Part shown: piece after piece, positions 8,073-16,889 of the stretch
Layout of the letters: each line of letters begins with the position of its first letter
Numbering within the stretch: position 1 is the first letter of the stretch
Source of the DNA: Marinobacter zhejiangensis
GTDB taxonomy: Bacteria > Pseudomonadota > Gammaproteobacteria > Pseudomonadales > Oleiphilaceae
Length of the DNA: 64,000 nucleotides
Reading direction: 5' to 3'
Assembly: GCF_900114775.1 (NCBI RefSeq)
Contig: NZ_FOUE01000003.1
Coordinates: 124,001-188,000 of the forward strand
Position numbers and translations under genes: made by a program
The notes under the pieces: generated by a model
Database searches by the model: none
Seen by the model: the letters and a program-made list of their open reading frames with translations, nothing else
What the model was told of the DNA's origin: nothing

Positions 8073-10040
8073 CTATGCCAGGTATTCAAGCTGGTGTCCC
8101 CGAAGCCGTTCAATGCCGCGGCTGAGCCGGGTCATGCCAAGGTTGATGGGGAACAGCACGACGCTTTTGAGGGTATCCCGCAGCATGATGGTGCGGGGTA
8201 CCCCGTCGTAAATATTCATATAGGCGCCTGCCATGGCGACGAAGGACCGCGACAGATGCAGGTAGTCGCTGCGGATGACAATGCCCAGCTGGTAGGTGTT
8301 GGACATCAGCTGCATACTGGTCTGCATTCGCCGGTGCAGGCCCGGAAGCCCTTCCCGCCACAGGGTCAGCAGGACATCGTCGGTCAGCGGGGAAACGTCC
8401 CTGCGACTCAGCGTGTCCTGCAACCGTTCCACAATCTGGTCCCGGCGTAGCCGGTTCGCATCCGGCTGGGTGCTCATGTCGATGAGGATGTCCGCCAGTT
8501 GTTCCGGGTCGGCCACCAGCACATTGATCAGGTAATCGCGGACCAGCCCCCATTTGCCTTGCATGTCGACAGCATTACCCCAGTCGATCAGGTACAACTC
8601 GGCTTCAGGAGACACCATGATGTTGCCGGGGTGAAGGTCGCCGTGGAGTTCGTTGTAGATGAAGATGTGTTCCAGCAGGGTGAACAGGAAGTTTTCTCCC
8701 AGGGTGCGCTGGAACTGGCGTCGCTCCCGGCCCTGGAACTGACGGATGGCCTCTTTGATGGAGACCGCATCATCCACATACTCCATCTCCAGGATACGGC
8801 TGGTAGCGAGGTACACGTCTGGCACATGCCATACCCTGGCCTGGCTGGCTCGCTTGGCGAAGCGGCGCTGGATGGCGGCTTCATCCTCGAAGTTCAGCTC
8901 CTGTTCGAAACCACGGGTGAACTCCTTGACCTGATCCGACAAGGCGTGAAGGAACGGCAGCAGTTTGGAATGGGGCGCCCAGAACTGACTGCTGACCAGC
9001 ATCAGCTCGATGGCCAGGTTGCCCATCTGGAACTCTCGCTCCAGGTTGTGGCGGGCCACTTTGACGACGACCGGTTGCAGACGCTCCAGGCCATCTTCGT
9101 CAATGACGGGTTTCTTGGCCAGATAGACCGATCCGATGGAACCCGAGCGCAGGGGCTTATCGACCGCGAACTGGAAGTAGATATCGGTCGGAAGTTTGCC
9201 AAAGCAGTCCAGGAACGCCTCATTGACTTCATCCGGCGTCATGGGGTCGACATCCTGTTGGAAAACTTCCAGCTCCCGGGCAATCTCCTCCGGCAGGAAA
9301 TCGGCATTGGCGGCAGCCACCTGGGCCATCTTGATGAACAACGGCCCAAACTCGCGGACCATTCGGGCGACAATCTGAGCCTGCGCTGAGAAGTCTTTCG
9401 GGTCGGTTTGCAGGAACGGCTTGATGTAACGGATCGCCTTGATCTGCCGGCGCAGAATAACCAGGTCGCGACGAAGCACGCTGACCTTGCGGCCCATATC
9501 GGTCAACCCTTCCTGGTTGGCCTGGCGGATGTCCTTGAGGCGGTTCACCAGCTCCACGATCAGCGGTTCGTAGGTTCTCAAGACCAAGCGGATGATATCG
9601 AGATTGAGCTCGATCAGGCCTTTAAGTTCTGGCGCCGCCAACAGTTCGTGGAAGAACCCCCAGAATTCGTTGACGATGCTTTCCGGAACTTCGATGGGGC
9701 TGCGGGTGACCACCTGACCCACCACAAAGCGGATCAGGTTTTCGGTGGTCTCTTCGTTGGGAATCAGTTTGTATTTTCGCAGCACCTGAGTCAGAGCGCG
9801 GGACTGCTCATTGAGCGGGTGTTCGTAGAGCGACGTGAACAGCTGGTCCAGAGAGTGCCCAAGCGCCTCCTGGGTGATGTGTTCATTGTTTGCCAGCAGT
9901 TTGGCGACCGGCCAGAATGCCTGGGGAATCCTGACGGTTTTGGTGGTGAAATTACCGACCCCGCGGATCATGCTGCCCGTTCGGTTTTTGAGGGCTGGGA
10001 GACTGATCTGAATGATTTTATCGTGGTCCTGGTCGGCCAT
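8073..10040 (-). CDS. ABC1/AarF (UbiB-type) atypical kinase
   Basis: A 655-residue protein, longer than E. coli UbiB (546). Residues 1-220 are a helical extension of unknown fold. From about 225 the ABC1 kinase-like domain runs through an ATP-lysine region (VVVKVARHN), ELHGDLHPGNIMV (catalytic loop) and LIDWGNAVD (metal loop). The family-defining KxGQ motif is KMAQ at residues 237-240, so the glycine is alanine, followed by a recognisable NADFLPEEIARELEVFQQD. UbiB-family proteins are ATPases that help ubiquinone biosynthesis or lipid handling at the membrane. This is a divergent paralogue, not certainly UbiB. A tandem repeat precedes it at 10079-10121. Confidence 0.85.
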   Translation of the reverse strand: MADQDHDKIIQISLPALKNRTGSMIRGVGNFTTKTVRIPQAFWPVAKLLANNEHITQEALGHSLDQLFTSLYEHPLNEQSRALTQVLRKYKLIPNEETTENLIRFVVGQVVTRSPIEVPESIVNEFWGFFHELLAAPELKGLIELNLDIIRLVLRTYEPLIVELVNRLKDIRQANQEGLTDMGRKVSVLRRDLVILRRQIKAIRYIKPFLQTDPKDFSAQAQIVARMVREFGPLFIKMAQVAAANADFLPEEIARELEVFQQDVDPMTPDEVNEAFLDCFGKLPTDIYFQFAVDKPLRSGSIGSVYLAKKPVIDEDGLERLQPVVVKVARHNLEREFQMGNLAIELMLVSSQFWAPHSKLLPFLHALSDQVKEFTRGFEQELNFEDEAAIQRRFAKRASQARVWHVPDVYLATSRILEMEYVDDAVSIKEAIRQFQGRERRQFQRTLGENFLFTLLEHIFIYNELHGDLHPGNIMVSPEAELYLIDWGNAVDMQGKWGLVRDYLINVLVADPEQLADILIDMSTQPDANRLRRDQIVERLQDTLSRRDVSPLTDDVLLTLWREGLPGLHRRMQTSMQLMSNTYQLGIVIRSDYLHLSRSFVAMAGAYMNIYDGVPRTIMLRDTLKSVVLFPINLGMTRLSRGIERLRGHQLEYLA

Positions 10041-10078
10041 GTCTGCGCTTATCGGGGTAGAAAACGGAAGCGGCTACT

Positions 10079-10121
10079 ATGCCAGATGAAGGTCAACTAT
10101 ATGCCAGATAAAGTTCAAATA
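10079..10121. repeat. Two tandem 21-bp repeats, 22-bp period
   Basis: Bases 10079-10099 and 10101-10121 match at 18 of 21 positions (core ATGCCAGATRAAGKTCAA), with a 22-bp period, two helical turns. They lie in the 268-bp gap between the divergent ABC1 kinase and efpL genes, 39 bp before the kinase start. They could be paired sites for a DNA-binding protein acting on either gene. The rest of the gap shows no gene and no clear promoter. Confidence 0.5.
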
Positions 10122-10308
10122 GCGACGTTTTTCGGGCCTAAATGCCCGGTGTCAGTTGGCAGAAACGAGTTTGTTGCTATCGCTTGTCGCCGGTCTTCGT
10201 GGTATATCAGCGGTCTTTCTTTTTTTGGAACCGGGGGCCATTCCCTTCAGGATGTCTTCAGGGGCTTTCTGGGGGAAGGGTGTGAGAACCAGTCTGGAGC
10301 GTTGAGAA

Positions 10309-10875
10309 ATGCCAAAAGCAAGCGAAATCAAGAAGAATTCTGCGGTTGAATACGATGGTCGGGTGTACTTCGTGAAGGATATCGAACGTTCTGTGCCTCA
10401 GGGCCGGGCCGGCGGTAGCCTCTACCGTATGCGTATGTATGACGTGGTAACCAACAACAAGATCGACCAGACCTTCAAGGATTCGGACATGCTGAACCTG
10501 GCCGACCTGGTTCGTCGTCCGGCCACCTTCTCCTACTCCGACGGGGAAGAGTATGTATTCATGGACAGCGAGGACTACACACAGTATTCGCTGAACAAGG
10601 CAGCCATCGAGGATGAGCTGCTGTTCATCACCGAAGACATGCAGGACCTGAAGGTTGTTGTGGTGAGTGATGCTCCGGTGGCGTTGGATTTGCCTACCAC
10701 CGTTGAACTCGAGATCACCGAAACCGATCCTTCCATCAAAGGTGGCTCTGCCACCGCCAGAACCAAGCCGGCAACCTTGTCGACCGGTCTGGTGGTCCAG
10801 GTTCCGGAACATATTTCCACTGGTGACCGTATCAAGGTCAACGTGGAAGATCGCAAGTTCCTCAGCCGCGCCTGA
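10309..10875 (+). CDS. efpL: Elongation factor P-like protein EfpL (YeiP)
   Basis: A 188-residue, three-domain EF-P paralogue (KOW-like N-domain, then two OB-type domains). It binds the ribosome E-site region and relieves stalling at proline-rich or other difficult sequences. The tip of the domain-I loop reads [12 protein letters not shown] with Arg33, the position that distinguishes EfpL/YeiP from lysine-modified [17 protein letters not shown] and [18 protein letters not shown] are typical of the family. GGAGCGTTGAGAA precedes ATG 10309. It stands alone between a divergent ABC1 kinase and a convergent enoyl-CoA hydratase. Confidence 0.92.
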   Translation: MPKASEIKKNSAVEYDGRVYFVKDIERSVPQGRAGGSLYRMRMYDVVTNNKIDQTFKDSDMLNLADLVRRPATFSYSDGEEYVFMDSEDYTQYSLNKAAIEDELLFITEDMQDLKVVVVSDAPVALDLPTTVELEITETDPSIKGGSATARTKPATLSTGLVVQVPEHISTGDRIKVNVEDRKFLSRA

Positions 10876-10885
10876 TCGGAACCTG

Positions 10886-10920
10886 GGACGGCAGGGCCTG
10901 AACCTGCCGTCCTCCCTTCA
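10886..10920 (+). terminator. Terminator-like hairpin after efpL
   Basis: A perfect 10-bp GC-rich stem (10886-10895 with 10903-10912), a 7-nt loop, then TCCCTTCAT. It lies between the convergent efpL and enoyl-CoA hydratase genes. The T tract is weak. Confidence 0.65.
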
Positions 10921-10925
10921 TCCTC

Positions 10926-11705
10926 TCAGCGTCCCTGGAAGACTGCGTCCCGCCGTTCCAGAAACGACTGTATTCCCTCTTTGACATCTTCACTGGCCAT
11001 GACCGGTTGCAGATCCGGGAACAGGCGCTGCTTGGCGACCTCCTGGCCCTGGCTCACGGCTGTCTTGGATGACGTCAGACTGCCCCGGACGCCCAGCGGT
11101 GCCGCCTTGGCAATTTTCTCGGCGATGCCCAAGGCGACTTTGAACTGCTCACCAGGCTCGACCAGCTCCTGGATCAGTCCCCATTGGTAGGACTGCTCTG
11201 CGGTCCACTCGTCGCCGGTGAGCAGGTAACGCTGGGCGTTGCCCCAGCCAATTTCCCGGGGCAGGCGGATCGTGGCGCCACCACAGGCAAAGATGCCCCG
11301 TTTGACCTCCAGTTGCGCGAAGCGCGTGCCCTTGGCTGCCACCCGAATGTCGGTGTTGAGCATCATCTCAACACCGCAGGTGTAACAGATGCCCTGGGCG
11401 GCGAAGACCACCGGCTTGCTAAGCCCTTCGCCGACAATATGGAACGGGTCGAGTTCGCCTTCGCCGGGCTCAATGCCGGTGCCATTGGCGAACACCCCGG
11501 CCCAGTCGTCCAGCTGGAGGCCGCTGGTGAAGTGATCACCTTCAGCGTACAGCAGGCCTACCCGCAGTTCCGGGTCATGTTCGAGCTGGTAATAGGCTTT
11601 GGCAATATCGTGGTACATCGCCCGGTTCATGGCGTTCATCTTGTCCGGGCGGTTCAGGCCAATCAGCAGGATGTGCCCGCGTTTTTCCAACGTAATCAGA
11701 GACAT
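10926..11705 (-). CDS. Enoyl-CoA hydratase/isomerase (crotonase family)
   Basis: 259 residues from ATG 11705. The crotonase fold is recognisable: GLNRPDKMNAMN near the N-terminus, GDHFTSGLQL for the CoA/oxyanion region, and a CGVEMMLNTDIRVAA segment. The first catalytic Glu of classical hydratases is not evident in the usual place (RLPREIGWGNAQRYLLTG), so it could be an isomerase or another crotonase rather than a true hydratase. Its ATG overlaps the TAA of the upstream acyl-CoA dehydrogenase by one base (TAATG), implying coupled translation and a shared acyl-CoA pathway. Confidence 0.85.
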   Translation of the reverse strand: MSLITLEKRGHILLIGLNRPDKMNAMNRAMYHDIAKAYYQLEHDPELRVGLLYAEGDHFTSGLQLDDWAGVFANGTGIEPGEGELDPFHIVGEGLSKPVVFAAQGICYTCGVEMMLNTDIRVAAKGTRFAQLEVKRGIFACGGATIRLPREIGWGNAQRYLLTGDEWTAEQSYQWGLIQELVEPGEQFKVALGIAEKIAKAAPLGVRGSLTSSKTAVSQGQEVAKQRLFPDLQPVMASEDVKEGIQSFLERRDAVFQGR

Positions 11706-13507
11706 TAGAACCACTCCGCTTTCATGTTGAGGCAGGTGTCGTCCTGGTTGCGCAGCAGGACCAGGTCCTGGGCCACCGTTGGCAGTTCCCAGTGGAAGAA
11801 GTATTGCGCTGCCTGCAGTTTGCCGGTGTAGAAGTTGCGCTCTTCGTCGGTGTTGGCAGACGCCAGCTTGAGGTTGGCGGCATTGGCCTGGCGCAGCCAC
11901 ATCCAGGCGACGATGATGTTGCCGAACAGGTGCAGGTAGCAGGAGGCATTGGCCAGAACCTTGTCCGGGTCGCCGTTCATCAGGGTCTTGCCGAGGTCCT
12001 GAGTGACCCTCACGGCCTGCTGGAGGGTTTCGCTCAGGGACAGGGCCCAGGCCTGGCAGCGATCGCTGATGGCATCTTTGAGGTCGACCTGCATTTCCTG
12101 CAACAGGATCTGCAAACCATGGCTTTGGTCTTGCCAGAGCTTGCGGCCAAGCAGGTCCATCGCCTGGATGCCGTTGGTGCCCTCATGGATCGGGTTCAGG
12201 CGGTTGTCGCGCCAGCACTGTTCCACCGGGTACTCACGGGTATAACCGGCGCCACCGTATACCTGGATGGCCAGGTCGTTGGCCTTGGGACCGTACTCTG
12301 ATGGCCAGGCCTTGATCACCGGGGTCAGCAGGTCCAGCAGCTTGCCGGCTTCCTGACGTTTCTGTTCCTCGGGGTGAGTGTGCAGGTCATCCAACAGTCG
12401 TGCCCCATAAAGGCACAGGGTGAGGCCACCTTCACTGTAGGCTTTCTGTGCCAGCAACATGCGTCGTACATCGGCGTGCTCGATGATCGGCACCTGGGGG
12501 CTTTCCGGGTTTTTCTCAGAGGGCTTGCGGCCCTGCAGGCGATCCCGTGCGTATTCCAGGCTGTGCATGTAGCCGCGATAGCCAATCACCGCGGCGCCGG
12601 TGCCCACACCCAGTCGGGCCTCATTCATCATCTGGAACATGTACTTCAGCCCCTGATGGGGCTTGCCCACCAGATAACCGTAACAGGGTGCATCGTCGCC
12701 GAAACTGAGCGCTGTAGAGGTGGTGCCCCGATAGCCCAGTTTGTGAATCAGGCCGGCGAGGCTGACACCGTTGCGCTCACCAGGGTTGCCCTCGGCATCT
12801 ACCCGGAACTTGGGCACGATGAACAGAGAGATTCCTTTAACGCCGGCGGGTGCCCCTTTGATCTTGGCCAGCACCATATGAACGATGTTCTCGGTGATGG
12901 ACTGTTCGCCGCCAGAAATGAAAATCTTGGCGCCCTTGATCAGGTAATGGCCTTCGTCGGTCGGGGAGGCGGACGTGCGGATATCCGCCAGGCTGGAACC
13001 TGCGTGGGGTTCGGTCAGTGCCATGGTTCCGCTGAACCGGCCGGACAGCATGTGGGGCAGGTAGGTACTGCGTTGTTCATCGCTGCCGAAGACCCGGACC
13101 AGGTTGGCGGCGGCTGTGGTCAGGAAGGGGTAGCCCGCTGTGCTTGGGTTGGCTGCCGTGAAGAAACCGTTGCAGGCGGTCATGATCGAGTCCGGCAACT
13201 GCATACCGCCCAGCTCGTAGTCGTGGCGACCGGCGATAAAGCCTGCTTCGGCGTAAGCGTCGAACGCCTGTTTTACTTCCGGGATCATCTGGACCTCGCC
13301 GTCGACGAAGCGGGGTTCGTTCTTGTCGGCGATGCTGTTGTGATTGGCGAAGGTCTCCCGGGCCATCTTGTCGGCGGTTTCGATCACCGCATCGAAGGTG
13401 TCGCGATTATGTTCACTGAAACGCTCCCGTTGGAGCAGGGCCTCGGTATCCAGCACGTCATACAGTTGGAAGGCCAGGTCGCGGCGGTCGATCAGGGTGT
13501 CGGTCAT
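11705..13507 (-). CDS. Acyl-CoA dehydrogenase, long form
   Basis: A 600-residue FAD flavoprotein, longer than the 380-residue short-chain type because of a C-terminal extension, as in the FadE-like/DmdC-like group. MALTEPHAGSSLADIRT is the FAD-binding signature. The catalytic base is the Glu in NPIHEGTNGIQAMDLLG. It forms the 2,3-double bond of an acyl-CoA and passes electrons to ETF. The ribosome site is GAAGAG. It is first in a two-gene operon with the crotonase, facing a GlxA-type regulator 145 bp away that may control it. Chain-length preference cannot be read here. Confidence 0.9.
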   Translation of the reverse strand: MTDTLIDRRDLAFQLYDVLDTEALLQRERFSEHNRDTFDAVIETADKMARETFANHNSIADKNEPRFVDGEVQMIPEVKQAFDAYAEAGFIAGRHDYELGGMQLPDSIMTACNGFFTAANPSTAGYPFLTTAAANLVRVFGSDEQRSTYLPHMLSGRFSGTMALTEPHAGSSLADIRTSASPTDEGHYLIKGAKIFISGGEQSITENIVHMVLAKIKGAPAGVKGISLFIVPKFRVDAEGNPGERNGVSLAGLIHKLGYRGTTSTALSFGDDAPCYGYLVGKPHQGLKYMFQMMNEARLGVGTGAAVIGYRGYMHSLEYARDRLQGRKPSEKNPESPQVPIIEHADVRRMLLAQKAYSEGGLTLCLYGARLLDDLHTHPEEQKRQEAGKLLDLLTPVIKAWPSEYGPKANDLAIQVYGGAGYTREYPVEQCWRDNRLNPIHEGTNGIQAMDLLGRKLWQDQSHGLQILLQEMQVDLKDAISDRCQAWALSLSETLQQAVRVTQDLGKTLMNGDPDKVLANASCYLHLFGNIIVAWMWLRQANAANLKLASANTDEERNFYTGKLQAAQYFFHWELPTVAQDLVLLRNQDDTCLNMKAEWF

Positions 13508-13652
13508 GGGGCGATCTCTTCGTTGATCCGGGTTGGTTTAGCTTTATAGGCTCTCATAATTCTAGCCTCTCGTAACATTGGCATATATGACATAATCTTG
13601 GTCAATATCGCCATTTTGTGTGGTTGCACACAGTCAGGCTGCAGGAGTTGCT

Positions 13653-14642
13653 ATGCAGGTGGTCACGGTTATCGGTTTTGACGGCGCCCTCGCCAGCGCC
13701 ATTACTGGCGTGATCGACCTGTTCCGTCTGGCCGGCGTAACCTGGGCCAGGATTCATGGTGAGTCGCCTACACCATACTTTCAGACCCGTCTGCTGACCC
13801 GTGATGGCGAACCCTGCCGGTGCATCAATGGTCTCCGTTTGGTGGCGGATGGCGCCTGGCAGGACCTTGACCCCGGTACTCTTGATGACCTGGTGATCGT
13901 TCCGACCATTGGCGCCCCCATCGACCAGGTGCTGCGGAACAATCCGGACCTGATTACCTGGTTGTCGGCGTTTGTCCAGGCCGACTCGGGCCAGGTTCGG
14001 GTGGCCAGCAATTGCACGGGCGCCTTTTTGCTGGCTGAAGCCGGGCTGCTGGATGGGCGTCAGGCGACGACTCACTGGGGCTTCAGCAACCAGTTCCGCC
14101 AGCGCTTTCCTGAGGTCAGTCTGCACCCGGAACAAATGGTGACGGTGGACGGTTTTGTGGCCTGTTCCGGCGGTGGGGTGGCGTGGTGGGACCTGGGTGT
14201 TTACCTGGTGGAGCGCTTTGTCGGCGCCGAGGTGGCGCGGGAGCTGGCCAAGGCCTTCGTCATCGACGTCGGGCGTAACAGTCAGGCGCCCTACAGTGTG
14301 CTGCAAACCAAACGCTACCACACCGATGCCTCCATTCTCCGGCTTCAGGACTGGCTGGACCAACACTATCGGGACCCGGTCACGTTGGCGGCTCTGGCCG
14401 AGCAGGCCGGGCTGACGGAGCGCTCGTTGCTACGACGTTTCAAACTGGCAACGGGGGATTCGCCCACGGCCTACCTGCAGTTGCTGAGGGTCGAGGAAGC
14501 GCGGCGGCGGCTGGAATCTTCCGGCGCCAGTCTGGAAACCATTACCCGGGAAGTGGGCTACGAGGATGTGAGTTCCTTCAGCCGTCTGTTCCGTAAACAC
14601 ACGGGCCTTGCGCCCGGGGCTTACCGGGCACGGTTCAGTTAA
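13653..14642 (+). CDS. GlxA-family AraC-type transcriptional regulator
   Basis: 329 residues. Residues 1-190 form a DJ-1/PfpI-like (GATase1-like) domain with the cysteine elbow SNCTGAFLLAEAG. A C-terminal AraC double helix-turn-helix (TLAALAEQAGLTERSLLRRF, then EVGYEDVSSFSRLFRKHTG) covers about 225-325. ATG 13653 has a CAGGAG ribosome site, so I prefer it to GTG 13620. Family members include regulators of carnitine, choline and arginine catabolism. It is divergent from the acyl-CoA dehydrogenase operon, its likeliest target. Confidence 0.88.
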   Translation: MQVVTVIGFDGALASAITGVIDLFRLAGVTWARIHGESPTPYFQTRLLTRDGEPCRCINGLRLVADGAWQDLDPGTLDDLVIVPTIGAPIDQVLRNNPDLITWLSAFVQADSGQVRVASNCTGAFLLAEAGLLDGRQATTHWGFSNQFRQRFPEVSLHPEQMVTVDGFVACSGGGVAWWDLGVYLVERFVGAEVARELAKAFVIDVGRNSQAPYSVLQTKRYHTDASILRLQDWLDQHYRDPVTLAALAEQAGLTERSLLRRFKLATGDSPTAYLQLLRVEEARRRLESSGASLETITREVGYEDVSSFSRLFRKHTGLAPGAYRARFS

Positions 14643-14664
14643 CTGAAGGCGCACTGAGAACGGG

Positions 14665-14997
14665 CTAGAGCCATCCGGTCTGCTGGATGACCATATAAGC
14701 CGCGGTGCCGGCCGCGATGGACAACAGGGCATTTCTCCGCCACAGGTGGATGACCACCACCAGCGCCCCCGGTACCAGCGCATCCAACCCCAGGGTGGGC
14801 GTGGACCAGTCGGCGGAGCGTTGCAGGAAGATGGTGGCCAGCAGGGCCATCACCGCCGCCGGCAAGTAGCGTCCCAAATGCTTGACCAGGGGGTGTTCGG
14901 TATGGCGTTCAAAAAACAGGAACGGAATCACCCGGGTGGCGAAGGTCGCCAGAGTGGTTACGGCAATGAATGCGGCGATGTAGTAGGTGTCAGCCAT
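14665..14997 (-). CDS. azlD: AzlD-family branched-chain amino acid exporter subunit
   Basis: A 110-residue inner-membrane protein with about four hydrophobic helices (TLATFATRVIPFLFF opening, AAVMALLATIF, LVPGALVVVIHLW). It is the small partner of AzlC, and together they export branched-chain amino acids or analogues. The start ATG 14997 overlaps the azlC stop by 8 bp, the usual arrangement. The open frame extends further upstream, but only inside azlC. Confidence 0.85.
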   Translation of the reverse strand: MADTYYIAAFIAVTTLATFATRVIPFLFFERHTEHPLVKHLGRYLPAAVMALLATIFLQRSADWSTPTLGLDALVPGALVVVIHLWRRNALLSIAAGTAAYMVIQQTGWL

Positions 14998-15697
14998 GGT
15001 TGCTCGGTGCCTCCGCCAGTTCATTTTGTCGTGCCCGGTAGTACTGAACCAGCAGCGCCAGGGTGACGATAACAATGGCACCGATCAGCTGATGGGCATG
15101 GGGCAAAAGCATCATGGCCGCGGCAGCGGCCAGGGCACCAATCCAGACCGGAACGCTGTCACCCAGTGCCTTGAGCTGCTCAATGGTCAATACAATAAAC
15201 AGTGCGACCAGCGCGAACTCAATGCCGGTACTGTCAAACGCCACAGTCTCGCCCAGAAGTGCACCAATACCGCAGCCGATGACCCAGTAGAATTGATTGA
15301 GCGCGCTAATGCGGAAATCCAGCTGCTGTTCGTGCTGGCGGTCTCTGCCACGGGGGCGGCTGGTCAGCAGCGAGTAGGTTTCATCGGTCAGTCCGAAGAT
15401 CAGGTAAGCCTTTCGCCACCCGGCACCGCGGAACTGTCCGAGCAACGACAGGCCATAGAACAGGTGTCGGGCATTCAGCACGAACATCGCCACAAACACT
15501 TCCAGCAACCCGGCGTTCGCCGCCAGCAGGCTGACGGCGAGAATCTGACCGGCACCGGCGTAGACAAAAACACCCATCAGTGGGGCAATCCACCAGGCGT
15601 AGTCCAGTTGGGTGCTAAACAGTACCCCGAATGCCATACCCAGGGGGATATAGCCGAACAGGATCGGCAGAGTGAGTCGAAAGGCGAGTTGTTGCAT
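14990..15697 (-). CDS. azlC: AzlC-family branched-chain amino acid exporter
   Basis: A 235-residue inner-membrane protein with about six to seven helices. The N-terminal GYIPLGMAFGVLF and NARHLFYGLSLL with GLTDETYSL are characteristic of AzlC (YgaZ) proteins. It works with the overlapping azlD product. ATG 15697 is chosen because the hydrophobic start MQQLAFRLTLPILFGYIP fits the family, whereas the longer open frame would enter the gap and the divergent DMT gene. The upstream ribosome site is weak (TTTGGGGT). Confidence 0.87.
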   Translation of the reverse strand: MQQLAFRLTLPILFGYIPLGMAFGVLFSTQLDYAWWIAPLMGVFVYAGAGQILAVSLLAANAGLLEVFVAMFVLNARHLFYGLSLLGQFRGAGWRKAYLIFGLTDETYSLLTSRPRGRDRQHEQQLDFRISALNQFYWVIGCGIGALLGETVAFDSTGIEFALVALFIVLTIEQLKALGDSVPVWIGALAAAAAMMLLPHAHQLIGAIVIVTLALLVQYYRARQNELAEAPSNHG

Positions 15698-15872
15698 GGC
15701 TACCCCAAAAGACGAGTAAGCGCGCGAGAATAGCCAATCCTGACAGGCTTTTAAAGGCCGCTGCAAAGGCTCGGACCAAGGTCTAATCTGTACGGTATGA
15801 ATAGCCCTTAACTGTACCTGTTTTCTGGTCTGGCAACCGTTTAGGGTCGGTGCTTTGTCTTCCGGGTGACCC

Positions 15873-16763
15873 ATGCGCTCCATCCTCCACAGCTTTCTGA
15901 TCCCCGCCCTGTTTGTCTGGCTCTGGAGCACTGGCTTCATTGGTGCCAAGTACGGTTTGCCCTATGCCGAACCGTTTACCCTGCTGCTGATTCGCATGCT
16001 GTTAACCCTCGCGTTGTTAGCCGGGCTGGCCTGGTGGTTGCGAGTCAGGTGGCCGGAGTGGCGAAGTGTCGGCCACCTGGCGGTGACCGGGGTGCTGGTG
16101 CATGGCTGCTATCTGGGTGGGGTCTACTACGCCATCCAGGGGGGTATGCCGTCCGGGGTGGTTTCCCTGATTGTTGGCCTGCAGCCTCTGCTCACCGGCG
16201 TGGCCGCCGTTGTGGTGTTGAGGGAAGGCATCGCCGCCCGGCAGTGGCTCGGGTTGCTGCTGGGGCTGGTCGGGGTCGCCCTGGTGATTGCCGAGAAACT
16301 GGGTGGCCCGACATCGGCAGCCGGGTCGTTTCCGCTCTGGACCCTGGCCTGGGCAGCCCTGGCGCTGGTGGGTATTTCGCTGGGAACGGTGTACCAGAAA
16401 CGGTTCGGCACCCATGTGGAGTTGGTGCCGGGCACCATCATCCAGTATGGCGCCGCGGCGGCGCTGTTCGCGGTTGGCGCATTTGGCTGGGAGACCCGGG
16501 CGGTGGAGTGGCATCTGCAACTTCAGCTGTCGATGGCGTGGCTGGTTCTTGGGGTTTCGATCGGCGCTATCCTGCTTTTGATGTGGTTGATCCGTCGGGG
16601 CGCTGCCAACCAGGTGGCCAGCCTGTTCTACCTGGTGCCGCCGGTCACCGCACTGCAGGCTTACTGGGCGTTTGATGAGCGTCTGGGGTTGCTGGCCATG
16701 GCGGGTGGCGCACTTTCAATTACTGGTGTTGCGTTGGTGGTGGTGCCCAGAAAATCCGGCTAA
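15873..16763 (+). CDS. EamA-type DMT transporter
   Basis: A 296-residue inner-membrane protein with ten predicted helices in two EamA repeats (about 5-140 and 155-290). FVWLWSTGFIGAKYG at the start and AIQGGMPSGVVSLIVGLQPL between helices 3 and 4 are typical of RhaT/YdcZ-like exporters of amino acids or metabolites. Substrate unknown. It is divergent from azlCD, with 175 bp between. Confidence 0.88.
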   Translation: MRSILHSFLIPALFVWLWSTGFIGAKYGLPYAEPFTLLLIRMLLTLALLAGLAWWLRVRWPEWRSVGHLAVTGVLVHGCYLGGVYYAIQGGMPSGVVSLIVGLQPLLTGVAAVVVLREGIAARQWLGLLLGLVGVALVIAEKLGGPTSAAGSFPLWTLAWAALALVGISLGTVYQKRFGTHVELVPGTIIQYGAAAALFAVGAFGWETRAVEWHLQLQLSMAWLVLGVSIGAILLLMWLIRRGAANQVASLFYLVPPVTALQAYWAFDERLGLLAMAGGALSITGVALVVVPRKSG

Positions 16764-16825
16764 CCAACCCTCCTGGAACCCATCGGGCGTTGCGTGAAAG
16801 TCGGTGAATCGGGGTCTATGATTGT

Positions 16826-16855
16826 GTTCATGCTGTTGGCGTTTTCAGCATGAAC
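16826..16855. repeat. Perfect 10-bp inverted repeat before the fusion gene
   Basis: GTTCATGCTG (16826-16835), 10 bp, CAGCATGAAC (16846-16855). It ends 34 bp before ATG 16890. It may be an operator or an mRNA hairpin in the leader. No T tract follows, so it is not a clear terminator for the DMT gene. Confidence 0.5.
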
Positions 16856-16889
16856 TGTCCACTTTTCTGTCTGGAAAGGGGTATCGATC

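Noticed and set aside
12374..13549. 391-codon frame antisense to the acyl-CoA dehydrogenase
   Set aside because: Shadow frame: the opposite strand has FAD-binding and catalytic motifs and a coupled crotonase gene.
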